A DNA stretch of 61,913 bases from Planctomycetota bacterium (lineage in GTDB: Bacteria; Planctomycetota; UBA8742; UBA2392): assembly GCA_019636195.1 (NCBI GenBank), contig JAHBYA010000006.1, forward strand, positions 125,017 through 186,929. Reading direction: 5' to 3'. Under the pieces are notes generated by a model, which was not told the DNA's origin, ran no database searches, and saw only the letters and a list, made by a program, of their open reading frames with translations. Both the position numbers and the translations under genes were made by a program. Below are positions 24,233 to 34,410 of the stretch, piece after piece (the stretch's first letter is position 1; each line of letters starts with the position of its first letter).

Positions 24233-27200
24233 TTAGTAACCAATCGGTGTTCCTATGACGAAAATGTTGTAGGTCGTACTGCTGGCGTTCACGATCGTGC
24301 TTGTCGTGTTCAGCGTCAGCACTTGACTTGTCGAGCCTGATGGTGCTGACAAGCTGAACGTGTTGGACACCGCGCTGTTATCGTAACGCTTCCAGTTCTG
24401 CGTTCCGGTTGTACCTCGTGGATGCACGTCCACTTGCGGCACCGTACTTGTGTTGGCCTGCGATATGATGATCAGGTGGGCGCGGCTTATCCCCGTCAGC
24501 GTTACGGTATTGCCGCTGGTTCCGTTGCCTGTGTATTGACCAGTGAACACACGGCCCGCGCCAATCAACGTCGCTAGCGTGAAGCGACCACCGGAACCTG
24601 TAGCGCTGACAAACCCTACGCCACCCAGCAGCGTCTCAGCAGCCGGGGTGCGAATCGTGCTGCCACCGATCAGGTTGTTCAGGGCGCTATCGTCACTCGC
24701 CAAATCGCTCAGGTTGTTAGCAGACAACAGCACGTCGCCGGAATTGAGAACCGCCGCTGTACCCAAGCCCAGTGTGGTTCTAGCCGCGGTTGCCGTAGTG
24801 TCATCCAACAGCGTCCGGGCGAAGCTGGTCAGATCGGTAAGGGCCGCAGTCCCGGAGCCAGTGAAGTACGACAGCTTGTCAGCCGCACTGGTCAGGCCGG
24901 CAATAGCTGACAATTCAGCATCAAGTGGCTGGTAGGCCGACAGATCGGACGAATAGGCCAGCACGTTGCCACCCTGTCGCACCCGTCCCGTGCCGTTGTG
25001 AATCCAAAGTGTGTTGTCGGCGTCACCGGGGTTTGTCGCCTGAGGGGTAAGTTCCAGCCCTGTCGGGTCGATCAAACCATCAACCGTCAGTTTGCCCCCC
25101 ACCGCAAGATCACCGGTGGTCGCCAACCCGCCCGCTTCGCCGCGCGCAAGCGCCGCATCGCCGAAGCTGATGCCGTCGCCCGGCCCGCCGCCAAGGCGCA
25201 ACGCGCCCGACTCAGCATAGCCAGCGCCGGACCTGCCCGCGCGCAGGTAGCCATTCACGTGCAGACCGCGGGTGTTGTCGTCCGCCATTGACCCGTCAAG
25301 GATATGCGCGTTGAGCTCAAGGTGGTGCCCGCTTGCCGCCATCTGCAGCGCCCAGCCCTGCAGCAGCTTCGCCGGCCCGTCCATGCCCGGTGCGCCGAAC
25401 GCAAGCGCAACCTCCGGGTGCAGCACCAGCCAGGTCTTGCGCTGCCCGTTGTCCTGCTGCGCCTCGCTTATGCCGCGCGTCGGCGGCAGAAACACGCACC
25501 CCCCGCCCAGCGCCACGTCAGGCACGCCGCCCGCTTCACCGGCCCAGCCTTCACTCTTGAGGCTCGGCCCGGGGTAGGGTACTTCGCCGCCGTCGCGCCG
25601 GCTGGGCGCGGGCACCCAGTCGTGGCTTGGCGCCCACAGGTTGTTTTCGGTGACGGCGGGGTTCACGTCGTCGGCGGACTTGAGCATGGCCGGCACATGC
25701 ACGCGCGGCGGGTCATCCACCGGCGGGTCGTCCACGGGCGGTTTGGTGGGCGGCTTCCAGGTCGGCGGAATCTCCGGGTAAAACGGCACGCGATACTGGA
25801 TGCGCCATCGCCCCGGCCGCGACTTGCCGTCCCAGATGTGCGTGCTGCCCTGGTGGTACTTGATCTGCGCCTCGTAGGGCGGCCACGGCGGTACGGGCCC
25901 GGCAAAGGGCTGCGGCACGAATGCAAGCGGCGCGTCGTGCTCGGGGTCGCCCGGCACCTTGTAGAAGGCCTCGGTACTGATGTGCCCCGCGCTTTCGCGG
26001 TACACGCCATCGTCGTCGGTCGCGCTGCCGTACAGGTGCTTGCTGCAGTTGCGTGCATCGGCCAGCACGGGCCCTCCGTTGCCGCTTGCCGCAAGCCGCC
26101 CAAGGTCGCGACCCGCGCCCTCGGCAAACAGGCCACGGCCGTTGGCGTGCTGCGCGCCGGTCGCGCCGTCGCGCAGGTTCAGCACCGGGGCCCAGCCCGG
26201 CGCTCCGCCGCCGACACCGGCGGACTTGTGCACCGGGCTCAGCGCCAACACGGTCAGCAGTTGCAGGCCGCCGCTCTTGCGCGCGCTCAGCCTTGACCCG
26301 TCAATATCCACCACCAGGTTGCTTGCGTTGCCGCGTTCACGCCCGCGCGCGTCGCTGACCAGCGGACCCGCGTCCACAAACTCGGGGGCTCCCCCAAGGC
26401 TGACCAGCAGCCCGCGCAGCCCTTCAGGGCGCGACTTGCGCACCGGGGCAAACGGCGCGGGCGTACACTCAGCGTGGCGGTCATCCGGCCCGAGCACGCG
26501 CACTCGCCCCTGCCGCGTGGCTTCACAGCCCGCCACAAAGAACCACCGGCCGTACAGGTCAGCGTTCTCGCTGCCGATAAAGAACGGAAACCCCAGCGGC
26601 CCCGGCTGATCCAGCTCCAGCGCGGCGGTGCGCCCGTCCATCGCGGCTGCGCGCATGGCCAGCACCGCTTCGCCTTCCGGCACGTTGCCGTCTGCCGCGA
26701 GTACCAGCGGGCCCGCACGAAACGCGTTGATCGGCTGGTGCTGCGGCAGGTCCGGTGCGACCGCGCCCCCGGCATCGGGCTGCGGCGCGAGCGCCGGCAA
26801 CGCGGGCGGAGGCGCGGCTTCCATGCGCACCGTGCTGGTCAAGCCGTCGCGGCCCGCCCTTACGCGGACCTCTGCCACCGCGCCGGTCGCGTGGGTGTCC
26901 ACAACGCCCGCCAGCGTGATTTCACTTGCCGGCGCGCCGGCCCACTGCCGCGCCATGGCCGCGGCGGCAACAACCAGGGCCGGGCCGTTGATCGCGTTGC
27001 CGCCTTCATCCTGCACCTCGAACAGCCACGGCGCGTGCAGCACGCGCTCAGGGCCTTCGCCGGCGGCGTACATGAACGCCGGGCCGTCGGACTCACGCGC
27101 AATGGTTAGCGCAATCTGCGGCGCCCCGCGCAGGCGCCTTGATTGCAGGGTGGGGTCGCCGGCAGGTTCAAGCCGGTAGGGCGGCGCCCCGGTGAACAGC

Positions 27201-28180
27201 AGCCCGCGCTCAAGGTCAAGCTCGAAGGCCCCGATCGCCGCGCTTTCGGCGCCGTCTTCAAAGGCGCTGCCGCCGGCGCTGCGCGGCGCCCGGCCCGTGG
27301 CGCGGGTTGCCTGGACTTCAAGGCGCGGCGGCAGCAGCCCTGATTCATTCACGCCGCCGACCGGCACCCAGCCGCCCTGCGCCTTGAACACGCGAAACGC
27401 GTAGCGTCGCAGCAAGGCGGCCCGAGCCGCGGCGTCGGGTGCGGTGCCGACCAGCGCGTCAAAGCCGCCCTCAGACAGGCAGGCACGGCGCGCCGCAATT
27501 TCCGGAATGCCCCACTCGTGCAGCACTTGCGCAAGGGGCCGGGCGTCGCCGTCGGGCATCGGCAGCACAGCCTGCCAGTCACGAATGGTCTCAAGCCGCA
27601 ACGGCGGCCCGCCCTGCACCAGCAGGCGTGTGGCTTCGGAGAAACCCTCGTGACGGCTTACGACGGCTGCCTCGTCGATCGCCGGGGTGCCGGACAGCCC
27701 ATGCAGCAGGTACTCGCCGTCATCGCCAACGCCCAGCGAAAGGCCCGCCAGCGCGCACAGTTGTTCAAGCAGCCGGCCCGCGTCACCGCTGAGGGTTGGC
27801 AACGCCGGCAACTTCTCCGCGCCGGCTGGCAGAACCTCGCCGGGCAGGCCCGCTGATTCGAGCACCTTGCGCAGGGCCTGCGCCAGCTTCGTCGGCCCCG
27901 TCGCGTGCAGCGTTGCGCGCCGCCCTTGCCAGCGCGCGCGGCGGTCGCGGCCGTGGACCCGGGCGCTGCCGTCGCCATGCAACTCGATGCGCGCGCACTC
28001 AAACTGGCGCAGCGTGCGGGTTGTCGCCCCGTCGCCGACGATCAGCACCAGCGGGTCGCCCACCGCGGGGTGCGACCCCGGCGGCAGGGCTACCTCGCAA
28101 GTTGACGGCTGCGCACCGCGTTGAAGCCGCGCGTGCAAACCCAGGGCGGGCAGGCCGTTCACGGTCACATGGATGTTCAT
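24233..28180 (-). CDS. Phage tail hub-like and tail-fibre fusion protein
   Basis: 1315 residues. The first ~300 resemble baseplate hub or late-control D-type proteins ([20 protein letters not shown], then a [10 protein letters not shown] segment). The middle is a long beta-rich region without recognised domains, including a Pro-rich linker [18 protein letters not shown]. The last ~270 residues are typical tail-fibre sequence: [34 protein letters not shown] and NNLSDLASD, ending in a Thr/Ser/Asn-rich tip. DNA for the tip (about 24233-25050) looks less GC-rich than the rest, suggesting exchange of the receptor-binding end. It overlaps the upstream gene by 4 bp. Confidence 0.75.
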   Translation of the reverse strand: MNIHVTVNGLPALGLHARLQRGAQPSTCEVALPPGSHPAVGDPLVLIVGDGATTRTLRQFECARIELHGDGSARVHGRDRRARWQGRRATLHATGPTKLAQALRKVLESAGLPGEVLPAGAEKLPALPTLSGDAGRLLEQLCALAGLSLGVGDDGEYLLHGLSGTPAIDEAAVVSRHEGFSEATRLLVQGGPPLRLETIRDWQAVLPMPDGDARPLAQVLHEWGIPEIAARRACLSEGGFDALVGTAPDAAARAALLRRYAFRVFKAQGGWVPVGGVNESGLLPPRLEVQATRATGRAPRSAGGSAFEDGAESAAIGAFELDLERGLLFTGAPPYRLEPAGDPTLQSRRLRGAPQIALTIARESDGPAFMYAAGEGPERVLHAPWLFEVQDEGGNAINGPALVVAAAAMARQWAGAPASEITLAGVVDTHATGAVAEVRVRAGRDGLTSTVRMEAAPPPALPALAPQPDAGGAVAPDLPQHQPINAFRAGPLVLAADGNVPEGEAVLAMRAAAMDGRTAALELDQPGPLGFPFFIGSENADLYGRWFFVAGCEATRQGRVRVLGPDDRHAECTPAPFAPVRKSRPEGLRGLLVSLGGAPEFVDAGPLVSDARGRERGNASNLVVDIDGSRLSARKSGGLQLLTVLALSPVHKSAGVGGGAPGWAPVLNLRDGATGAQHANGRGLFAEGAGRDLGRLAASGNGGPVLADARNCSKHLYGSATDDDGVYRESAGHISTEAFYKVPGDPEHDAPLAFVPQPFAGPVPPWPPYEAQIKYHQGSTHIWDGKSRPGRWRIQYRVPFYPEIPPTWKPPTKPPVDDPPVDDPPRVHVPAMLKSADDVNPAVTENNLWAPSHDWVPAPSRRDGGEVPYPGPSLKSEGWAGEAGGVPDVALGGGCVFLPPTRGISEAQQDNGQRKTWLVLHPEVALAFGAPGMDGPAKLLQGWALQMAASGHHLELNAHILDGSMADDNTRGLHVNGYLRAGRSGAGYAESGALRLGGGPGDGISFGDAALARGEAGGLATTGDLAVGGKLTVDGLIDPTGLELTPQATNPGDADNTLWIHNGTGRVRQGGNVLAYSSDLSAYQPLDAELSAIAGLTSAADKLSYFTGSGTAALTDLTSFARTLLDDTTATAARTTLGLGTAAVLNSGDVLLSANNLSDLASDDSALNNLIGGSTIRTPAAETLLGGVGFVSATGSGGRFTLATLIGAGRVFTGQYTGNGTSGNTVTLTGISRAHLIIISQANTSTVPQVDVHPRGTTGTQNWKRYDNSAVSNTFSLSAPSGSTSQVLTLNTTSTIVNASSTTYNIFVIGTPIGY

Positions 28181-29298
28181 GGTGCCTCCGGCGGGCGATG
28201 CAAGGCGGGCCCGCGCGTGCGCGACACATAGCGCCAGGCGGTGATCCAGCGTTTGTCATCAGGCAGTCCGGGTTGCGGGACGGAATAGTTGACATGCCGC
28301 TCCAGCAGGTCAGCGGCATAACGCGGGGCAGGCGGCGCGACGTGGCGCCCACGGCCCACGGCGCTGCCCTGTTGCACGATCTCGGTCTGGGCTGTGCCGA
28401 CCTGCTGGCGCCACGCCGGCGTGTTCGGGGCCAGCAGCGGGTGGTCAATCACGCGCCGGGTGGTGGTGAAAGACAGCGTTTCAGTAAGCGCAAGCTGGCC
28501 CTGGCCGCTGTCAACGAGCTCGCGGTACTCGAAGTCCACGCGCCGCGTGAAGGGGTTGCTGCGCAACGTACGCTCACCGCCGCCTAGCGCCAATGCCTGC
28601 GCCATTGCGCCGGCGCCGACAAAGAAGCCCGCAGTCATGCGCAGCACGCTTCCGTCGGCCTGCGCGCTTTCACTGATCACATAGTGCCCGTCTTCAACGC
28701 CGGCAGGCAGCGGCATGAACACCCGTTCGTCCTCAGTTTCATAGGCCAGTGCAGGCTCTTGGGTGTCGCGGGTGACCGCAGTCTTGACGCGTCGATAGCC
28801 GCCCGGGATCGCGGGCAGCAGCGCGTTTTCATGGGCCGCGGGATCCTCGCCGCGCCGCAGCACGCCGCGGCCGGTGGCGCGCACACGCACGGGCACGCCC
28901 GCCGCCGTCACAACTTCAAGCGCGCGCGAGTGCAATTGCACGGCGCTGTCGGCGTCTTGCAGTGTCGCGTTGAATGCCAGCACCACGCGGCGCCGGTTGT
29001 GCGCCGCGCCCGGCGCGGGGTCTTGCTCGTTCACCGCTTCCAGCACCGGGCCGTGGCGACACTCCGCAACCTCAAGCCGGCGCACGGTCGCGCCGCCGGC
29101 CGTGGCCGCCAGATCCGCCTGCCGGCCCGCAAGCGCGCGCAGGGCAGCCACCGCCGCTTCCAGCGCGGCGGGCGTAGCGGCATGCAGGTCCAGCGTTGCC
29201 CGCCACGTCTCGGTCGCGCCGCCCCCGGCGCTTTGGCGCTGCCACTGAAGGTGCTCGGCCCCGCCCAGCACTTGCCCGTCAAACATCAGGGTCAGCAT
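28177..29298 (-). CDS. Phage tail-associated hypothetical protein
   Basis: 373 residues, beta-rich, starting [19 protein letters not shown]. It lies between the 429-residue cassette protein and the hub-fibre fusion and overlaps the latter by ATGA, which points to co-translation and joint function. Content resembles tail or baseplate accessory proteins (many Val/Arg/Thr strands), but no family is recognised. No signal peptide. Confidence 0.6.
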   Translation of the reverse strand: MLTLMFDGQVLGGAEHLQWQRQSAGGGATETWRATLDLHAATPAALEAAVAALRALAGRQADLAATAGGATVRRLEVAECRHGPVLEAVNEQDPAPGAAHNRRRVVLAFNATLQDADSAVQLHSRALEVVTAAGVPVRVRATGRGVLRRGEDPAAHENALLPAIPGGYRRVKTAVTRDTQEPALAYETEDERVFMPLPAGVEDGHYVISESAQADGSVLRMTAGFFVGAGAMAQALALGGGERTLRSNPFTRRVDFEYRELVDSGQGQLALTETLSFTTTRRVIDHPLLAPNTPAWRQQVGTAQTEIVQQGSAVGRGRHVAPPAPRYAADLLERHVNYSVPQPGLPDDKRWITAWRYVSRTRGPALHRPPEAP

Positions 29299-29300
29299 GG

Positions 29301-30590
29301 CTACTCCGCAAGCTGGTCATCGATGGTCGGCGTGTCCGCAGCCGGCAGGGCCACCCCAAGGCGGTCACGTGCAAACACCTGGAATGCGCCCGCGTCGTCA
29401 CTTGACGTGTCAATGCTGAAGTGATCGCCCGCCTGCGCAGCCAGCGCGCCCTCAAACAACGCGACACGCAGGCCGGCATCGGGCGCCTCAACGGCCGGGG
29501 CAAGCGACACGCCATCGAGGTTCACCGCGCCGTCAAAGGTTGCAGCGCACGCAATGCGCACAATCACCTTGTTGGCAAAGCTCGCGCGCGGCGCGTAGGC
29601 AAACCCGCCCACGTGCAGCCACTGGCCGGTCGGCGTGTCGCCGTCGATCACTAACTGCAACTGCGAGGGCTGGCTGTCCAGCAGCAGGTCAATCACGACG
29701 CTGCCGGCGGTGTGGCTGGTGACGTACACCCACGCGCCCAGCGCAAGAAACGCTCCCGCCGGCAAGGCCGGGTCGCGCTGCGCCAGGTCCTGGCGCACGT
29801 CCACCGCCGTGGCGCCGTCGCCCGCAATCCTGAGCGATGCCGCGCCAAAGCGCTTGAGCGCCGTGTCGCGGCTGACGGCGCTCGCGCCTGCTTCAATGCT
29901 CCAGTGCGCCAAGCCGGCGTCTTCGAAGGCGCCATCGGCGACCGCGTTGCGCGCGTCAGGCACGTCGCCCCGGGTCACGGGGATCACGCGCAGGTTGAGG
30001 GCGGGCCCGTACTCGGGGCGCAGGCGGAACTCCTCCTGTCCAACCGGCACGCGGTGGCGCGGGTGGTCGCGTGTGCACTCAAGCGCAATGCGTTGCGTAC
30101 GAACGCGCTGGTCCGTGATCACGTTCTCGCCGGCGTCCACGGTGTCGGCGCTGACGTGAAGCGCGGTGTCGCCTGCGTTGCCGCCGGCCTCGATCGCGTC
30201 GATGCTGACTTCATTGCCCGCCACGCTTTCACCATCAGTGTGCATGGCCCGCACCAGTTGCCGCACAACCTCGTCACGCGGGGCGCCGCGGGCTGCCAGC
30301 GCTTGCGCCAGCGGGCCCCGAAGCCAGTCGTCCAGCGCAAGCCCCAGCGCAGCCTGCCACTCCTGCGCGGCGCGGGCGGCGTCTGACAGCACAGCCACAG
30401 CCGACAGCGCGTCGCGCTCGGCGCTGCTGTCATTGAGGATGGCGACGAACTGGCTGCGCAGTTGATCCAGCGAGCGAATGGTCTGGCCGGTTTCCGTAAC
30501 CGCGAGGTCGCGTTCGGCGAAGTTCTGGATGGAGGCAAACGCCCGGGCGAACACGCCCAGGGTCTCGAAGATTGATTCATAGTTCGGCAT
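29301..30590 (-). CDS. Phage-cassette structural protein with jelly-roll-like domain
   Basis: 429 residues from ATG 30590, chosen because AAAGGA lies just upstream; an upstream in-frame Met at 30626 runs into the neighbouring gene. The N-terminal ~140 residues are helical. Residues about 230-390 look like a carbohydrate-binding jelly roll (DGAFEDAGLAHWSIEAGA, AASLRIAGDG, AFLALGAWVYV). Such modules occur in phage tail tips and baseplates, where they may bind surface sugars. Exact family unknown. It is 2 bp from the next cassette gene. Confidence 0.6.
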   Translation of the reverse strand: MPNYESIFETLGVFARAFASIQNFAERDLAVTETGQTIRSLDQLRSQFVAILNDSSAERDALSAVAVLSDAARAAQEWQAALGLALDDWLRGPLAQALAARGAPRDEVVRQLVRAMHTDGESVAGNEVSIDAIEAGGNAGDTALHVSADTVDAGENVITDQRVRTQRIALECTRDHPRHRVPVGQEEFRLRPEYGPALNLRVIPVTRGDVPDARNAVADGAFEDAGLAHWSIEAGASAVSRDTALKRFGAASLRIAGDGATAVDVRQDLAQRDPALPAGAFLALGAWVYVTSHTAGSVVIDLLLDSQPSQLQLVIDGDTPTGQWLHVGGFAYAPRASFANKVIVRIACAATFDGAVNLDGVSLAPAVEAPDAGLRVALFEGALAAQAGDHFSIDTSSDDAGAFQVFARDRLGVALPAADTPTIDDQLAE

Positions 30591-30600
30591 GGCATTCCTT

Positions 30601-31242
30601 TCAGGCGCGCAGCAGGCGCGGTTCAAAGGGCTTGATCTCGAGGTCGCCGGCCTTCACGCGCACGCGCACAAGCGCCTCACGGGCGGCGTTGCGCCAGCGC
30701 AGCGACAGTTGCGCGGCAGCGTCGTCGGCGCGCGCCGACAGGTAGTCGTACATGAACTGCAGGGCGTAGCAGGCCGCGGGTTCACACAGCGGCCCAAGCT
30801 CGTCCAGGATCACGCCCGGGCCCAGTCGCGCCGACAGCAGCGCGTCGATCACCCGCTTGGCGCGCAGGCATGGCTCGCTGAAGCCCTCACGCCCGGCAAA
30901 GGCGCCGTCCTCAAGGAATTGCGCGATGCCGGCTTGGCGCGCCAGCAGGTCATCGTCGGCGGCATAGAAGATGTCGATCACGCCCAGCGCCGCGTGGGCA
31001 TGCGTCACGCGCAGGGTGCCCGACAGCCCGCTGTCATTGACGGGCGTCAGCTCTGCGCCCGGCGGCTCCAGCGTTGCGGTCGCGACCGCCAGTTGCCGGG
31101 CCGGGTCACGGTACAGCGTGAGCGCAAGCGCGGCATTGACCTCAAGCCAGCAGCGGCCGTTGTCGGTGTTCTCGCGCGTGGCGCCGTGGATGTCCCAGTG
31201 GCTGAGAAACGGCACGCCGTGCGTGGTTACGTACTCGATCAT
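30601..31242 (-). CDS. Phage-cassette hypothetical protein
   Basis: 213 residues, no signal peptide or membrane segment. The start is at ATG 31242, with GGAG upstream. It follows the capsid gene by 65 bp and precedes the jelly-roll protein by 10 bp. Position just after the major capsid protein would suit a head-tail connector or completion protein; the sequence (MIEYVTTHGVPFLSHWDIHG onward) gives no recognised motif. Confidence 0.6.
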   Translation of the reverse strand: MIEYVTTHGVPFLSHWDIHGATRENTDNGRCWLEVNAALALTLYRDPARQLAVATATLEPPGAELTPVNDSGLSGTLRVTHAHAALGVIDIFYAADDDLLARQAGIAQFLEDGAFAGREGFSEPCLRAKRVIDALLSARLGPGVILDELGPLCEPAACYALQFMYDYLSARADDAAAQLSLRWRNAAREALVRVRVKAGDLEIKPFEPRLLRA

Positions 31243-31307
31243 GGTGACTCCGTGGCGGGAGAGACCGGGGCGGACGGGCCCGCCCGCCCCGGCGCGGCGG
31301 GTCCTGA

Positions 31308-32453
31308 CTACTCCGTGGCCAGGCCGGTGATCAGCCCGTGCCCGCCATCGGGGCCGTTCAGGATTTCGAGGGTGTACTCGCCGATGATCTGCGCCTTGCG
31401 GAAGTCGCCCGACTCGGCCAGCGGCTTTACGAAAAAGCTGCGGCCTTGCAGCGGCAGCACCTGCAGCTTGTCCAGGTCCAGCAGCAGCACCTTGTCGGCG
31501 GGCACCCAGCGCGAAAGGATCACGCGCTGCACGCCGAAGTCGCTTTCGTAGGTGTCCACCAGGTGGCGCAGCGCCGTGCTTTCGGGCTCATAGCGCCGTG
31601 AGCTTTGAATGAAGCTGCTGATCGCGCGCTTCTGCAGACCGTTGCAGACAATCGCGTTGGGCCGCCCGCCTTTCTCCCAGCACTCGCGCAGTGCGGCATT
31701 GAGCATGGGTTCATCCAGCGCTTCGTTGTCGGCGTCGGTGATGGCAGCGTCGCTGCCCGCAATGAACTGCAGCAGCCCGCCCATCGTGCGGCGCACGCTG
31801 GCGCTGCCCTGCGGGTTGTCCGCCGCCTTGAAGCCGCAGATCACCGTCTGCTCAAGGCTGCGCAGCAGCTCGCGCAGGCGCTGGATCACCTGGTAGTCAA
31901 ACTCGCGCTCCACGGCGTGCAGGCCCACGGCGTCCATGCTGCCGCTGATCATCACCGTCTCAGTGAAGATCTGCGTGTAGTTCTCGCGGCGCAGGCGGTT
32001 GCGATGGCGGGCGGCGGCGGCGTCTTCGCCCTCAAGGGCCGCGTGGCCGATCACGGTAAGCGGCTGGTTGTCAGCCAGCGCCGCAGCCGTGCTGCCGCCG
32101 TAGCCGCGGGCGACGGTCAGGGTGTGGGTGCTGATGCCCGTGACCTGCAACACCTCGTCGCTGCCCTGGGGCTTTACGATGTCGCCGGCGCGAAACACGC
32201 CGCCGTCGTCAACGACAATGCTGGTGGCGCTGTTGTTGTAGCCGCCCTCGTTATTCACGGCCGTGAAGTTGGGATTCAGCCGGTCTTCAAACCACTCGTG
32301 GCGCGTCGATTGCGCCGCATAGCGCGGGCTGCCGATCGCGTCCAGCAACGGCGTGTCGAAGGGGCTGATCAAGCCCACGAGGTCGCTGACATCGTCAACG
32401 AGCTCGGGCAGGGTTGATCCGGCGTCGTAAGTGGCTTTGCCTGTGAAGCTCAT
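31308..32453 (-). CDS. SU10-type phage major capsid protein
   Basis: 381 residues from ATG 32453, with AAGGAG six bases upstream, which rejects the longer open frame to 32531. Sequence blocks recall the SU10 major capsid family: LVGLISPFDTPLLDAIG, STRHEWFEDRLNP, TVARGYGGSTAAAL, ENYTQIFTETVMISGSMDA and LRELLRSLEQTVI. These HK97-fold proteins build the icosahedral shell. The length is normal and the frame intact. It follows the scaffold-like gene and portal gene in the usual head-gene order. Confidence 0.88.
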   Translation of the reverse strand: MSFTGKATYDAGSTLPELVDDVSDLVGLISPFDTPLLDAIGSPRYAAQSTRHEWFEDRLNPNFTAVNNEGGYNNSATSIVVDDGGVFRAGDIVKPQGSDEVLQVTGISTHTLTVARGYGGSTAAALADNQPLTVIGHAALEGEDAAAARHRNRLRRENYTQIFTETVMISGSMDAVGLHAVEREFDYQVIQRLRELLRSLEQTVICGFKAADNPQGSASVRRTMGGLLQFIAGSDAAITDADNEALDEPMLNAALRECWEKGGRPNAIVCNGLQKRAISSFIQSSRRYEPESTALRHLVDTYESDFGVQRVILSRWVPADKVLLLDLDKLQVLPLQGRSFFVKPLAESGDFRKAQIIGEYTLEILNGPDGGHGLITGLATE

Positions 32454-32534
32454 GGTGTCTCCTTGCTGGTGTCGTGGCGCAGGCGCCTTGCCTGCTTCGG
32501 TGCGGGCGTCCTGCCCGCGCCGGCGCTTCAACTG

Positions 32535-32945
32535 CTACCTGCGGCGCAGGGCGTCGCGGGCGATCTGGACTTGACGTGTCAAGCCGCCGCGCCAGGCCTG
32601 GCGGATGCCCTCGTTTTCGGGCTTGCGCGATGCCAGCTTTTCGGGCGCCGCGGGCGGTTTGCTGAACAGGTACGGGCGCCTGGCCCTGAGTTCGCGAAAC
32701 AGGCGGTCAAGGCCGGCTTCGTCGCCCAATGCACCGGTCACGTCTTCAAGCTTGAGCGCGTCGCCGGGGTACAGCAGGCCTTCACGCGACGCGCGCTCCA
32801 GAAACCGTCGTTCGAGCGCATGACGTACGTGCTCGGACTCGAGATTCGCGACCTGTTGCAGCGCGCCCTTCAGCGCGGGATCGTCACGCAGTGCCTCAGG
32901 CAGCGCGTTGCGGATGATATCGGTGATGGCTTCTCTTTCGGGCAT
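32535..32945 (-). CDS. Small scaffold-like protein between portal and capsid genes
   Basis: 136 residues from ATG 32945; AAGGAG lies six bases upstream, so the Met seven codons further up (32966) is less likely. It is charged, helical and Arg/Glu-rich (LESEHVRHALERRFLERASR). Its position between portal and major capsid genes is where tailed phages carry scaffold or maturation-protease genes; no protease motif is visible, so scaffold is the better guess. Confidence 0.6.
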   Translation of the reverse strand: MPEREAITDIIRNALPEALRDDPALKGALQQVANLESEHVRHALERRFLERASREGLLYPGDALKLEDVTGALGDEAGLDRLFRELRARRPYLFSKPPAAPEKLASRKPENEGIRQAWRGGLTRQVQIARDALRRR

Positions 32946-32988
32946 GGGTTTCTCCTTGGTCTCCATCGCTTACGCGATGGGCTTGGAC

Positions 32989-34314
32989 TCAGGCGACAGG
33001 CTCGGACTTGTTCTTCATCCACTGCTGGCGGGCTTGCTCGGGTGATTCAAAGCGGTCGGGGTCGTCGCGCTGCATCAGCTCCCAGGGCATGACAAGGCCG
33101 TGCCGGAGCTTGAACTCGTCGGCGGCAATGCGCTCGGCGACGCTTTGCTCAAGCTCGGGCTCCGGGTAATCGACGTGCAGCGTCGCTTCCGGCTGATAGC
33201 CCTCGTGCACAGCCAGCACGGTGCGCGTGGCCTGCGCCAGGTCATGCTCAAAGGCGCGAAACACCTGCTGGCGCTCAATGCGGTCCTCCAGCACCGGTGT
33301 CTGCTGCGCCAGGATGCTGACGCCGCTGGCGTTGCTGAGCGGCTGTACGCTCAGCAGGCTTTCCGGCACGCGCTGGGTTTTCAGCAGCGTGCGCAGAAGA
33401 AACTCAAGGTCGTCAATCAACTCGCGGATCGGCGCCCCCGGCGCCTTGAAGTTCACGCCGAAGGGTTCATTGCCGTTCACGGTAAAGCGGATCGCGCGCG
33501 CCGGCCCGACCGTGATGTCCTGCGCGGGGTCGGGGTTGACGATCTCCATGACGCCGAAGCCCTGCATCGCCACGGTGTGCGCGAGCTCGGACAACTTGGC
33601 ATTGAACTCGTTGTTTGCCCACGCCAGCGAACGGCCGCGCCCCTCCACCCAGAAGCCGTCCACGGGGAGCCGGTCGTGAACGAAGGCAAAGGGAACGCGG
33701 CCGTAGCCATGCGCGTGCTCGCGCACAACGCGGCCGCCGGCGACGGTAGAGAAGTGCCCGGGTGTCCAGACATGCGCGAGTGAGCCGTCACCGGCGGCGA
33801 TGGCGACAACCCCGCGCGGCTGGTCGGGGCGCATTTCGTCGGGCAAAACAATCAAGCGGTGCGCGGGCCAGGGCCAGTAGCGCACCTCGTTGTCTTCATA
33901 GCTTACGCACACCGCGCACACGCCCTGCAACCGGGCCAGCCGGTCAACGCCCAGCATCAGGCGATCCACGGGGTTGAAGGCATGCACGCGCGCGATACGC
34001 TCGCCGGCGTGGCGGGTGACGGGCCGGCGATACAACTGGCTCAGCACGTCGATCACAACGCGCGTGAGGTTGAGAAACTGCTTGTGGGGCCGACGCTGGA
34101 ACTCAAGCGGCGATTCGTTGGGCAGCCGCGTGAGGTAACGAAGCTGGTCGCCGCAGTACATGTCAAAGGCGAAGCGGCTTTCGGCCATGCGGCGCGACTC
34201 ACCGCTGCCGGTGAACAGGGCGAACAGCTCGTCGCCCGTACGCGGCTGGAAAACGCGGGGCCTTGCGGTGTGCTCAATGGCAAGGGCGAGCGCTTCGTGG
34301 TATGCATCGGTCAT
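32989..34314 (-). CDS. Phage portal protein
   Basis: 441 residues from ATG 34314 (AGGAAG upstream); the frame stays open to 34734 only as antisense of argS. Portal-like features are YLTRLPNESPLEFQRR, the NLTRVVIDVLSQLYRRPV segment, VPFAFVHDRLPVDGFW, a long stem helix region (LIDDLEFLLRTLLKTQRVPE) and a clip-like C-terminus, as in SPP1 gp6-like portals. Portals form the dodecameric DNA gateway that docks the terminase. No terminase gene precedes it: the next gene upstream is the divergent argS. Confidence 0.8.
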   Translation of the reverse strand: MTDAYHEALALAIEHTARPRVFQPRTGDELFALFTGSGESRRMAESRFAFDMYCGDQLRYLTRLPNESPLEFQRRPHKQFLNLTRVVIDVLSQLYRRPVTRHAGERIARVHAFNPVDRLMLGVDRLARLQGVCAVCVSYEDNEVRYWPWPAHRLIVLPDEMRPDQPRGVVAIAAGDGSLAHVWTPGHFSTVAGGRVVREHAHGYGRVPFAFVHDRLPVDGFWVEGRGRSLAWANNEFNAKLSELAHTVAMQGFGVMEIVNPDPAQDITVGPARAIRFTVNGNEPFGVNFKAPGAPIRELIDDLEFLLRTLLKTQRVPESLLSVQPLSNASGVSILAQQTPVLEDRIERQQVFRAFEHDLAQATRTVLAVHEGYQPEATLHVDYPEPELEQSVAERIAADEFKLRHGLVMPWELMQRDDPDRFESPEQARQQWMKNKSEPVA

Positions 34315-34410
34315 GCGTTGCTTCCTGCGAGGGGCTGAATTGCCCCCTTTCAACCCCAGGAAGCAGCGGGCACACGCGGCACGAAAAACTCGCAGAAAAG
34401 CGGCAGAAGC

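Noticed and set aside
23137..34314. Complete inducible prophage
   Set aside because: No recognisable integrase, terminase, replication or repressor genes and no att-like repeats were found around the block.
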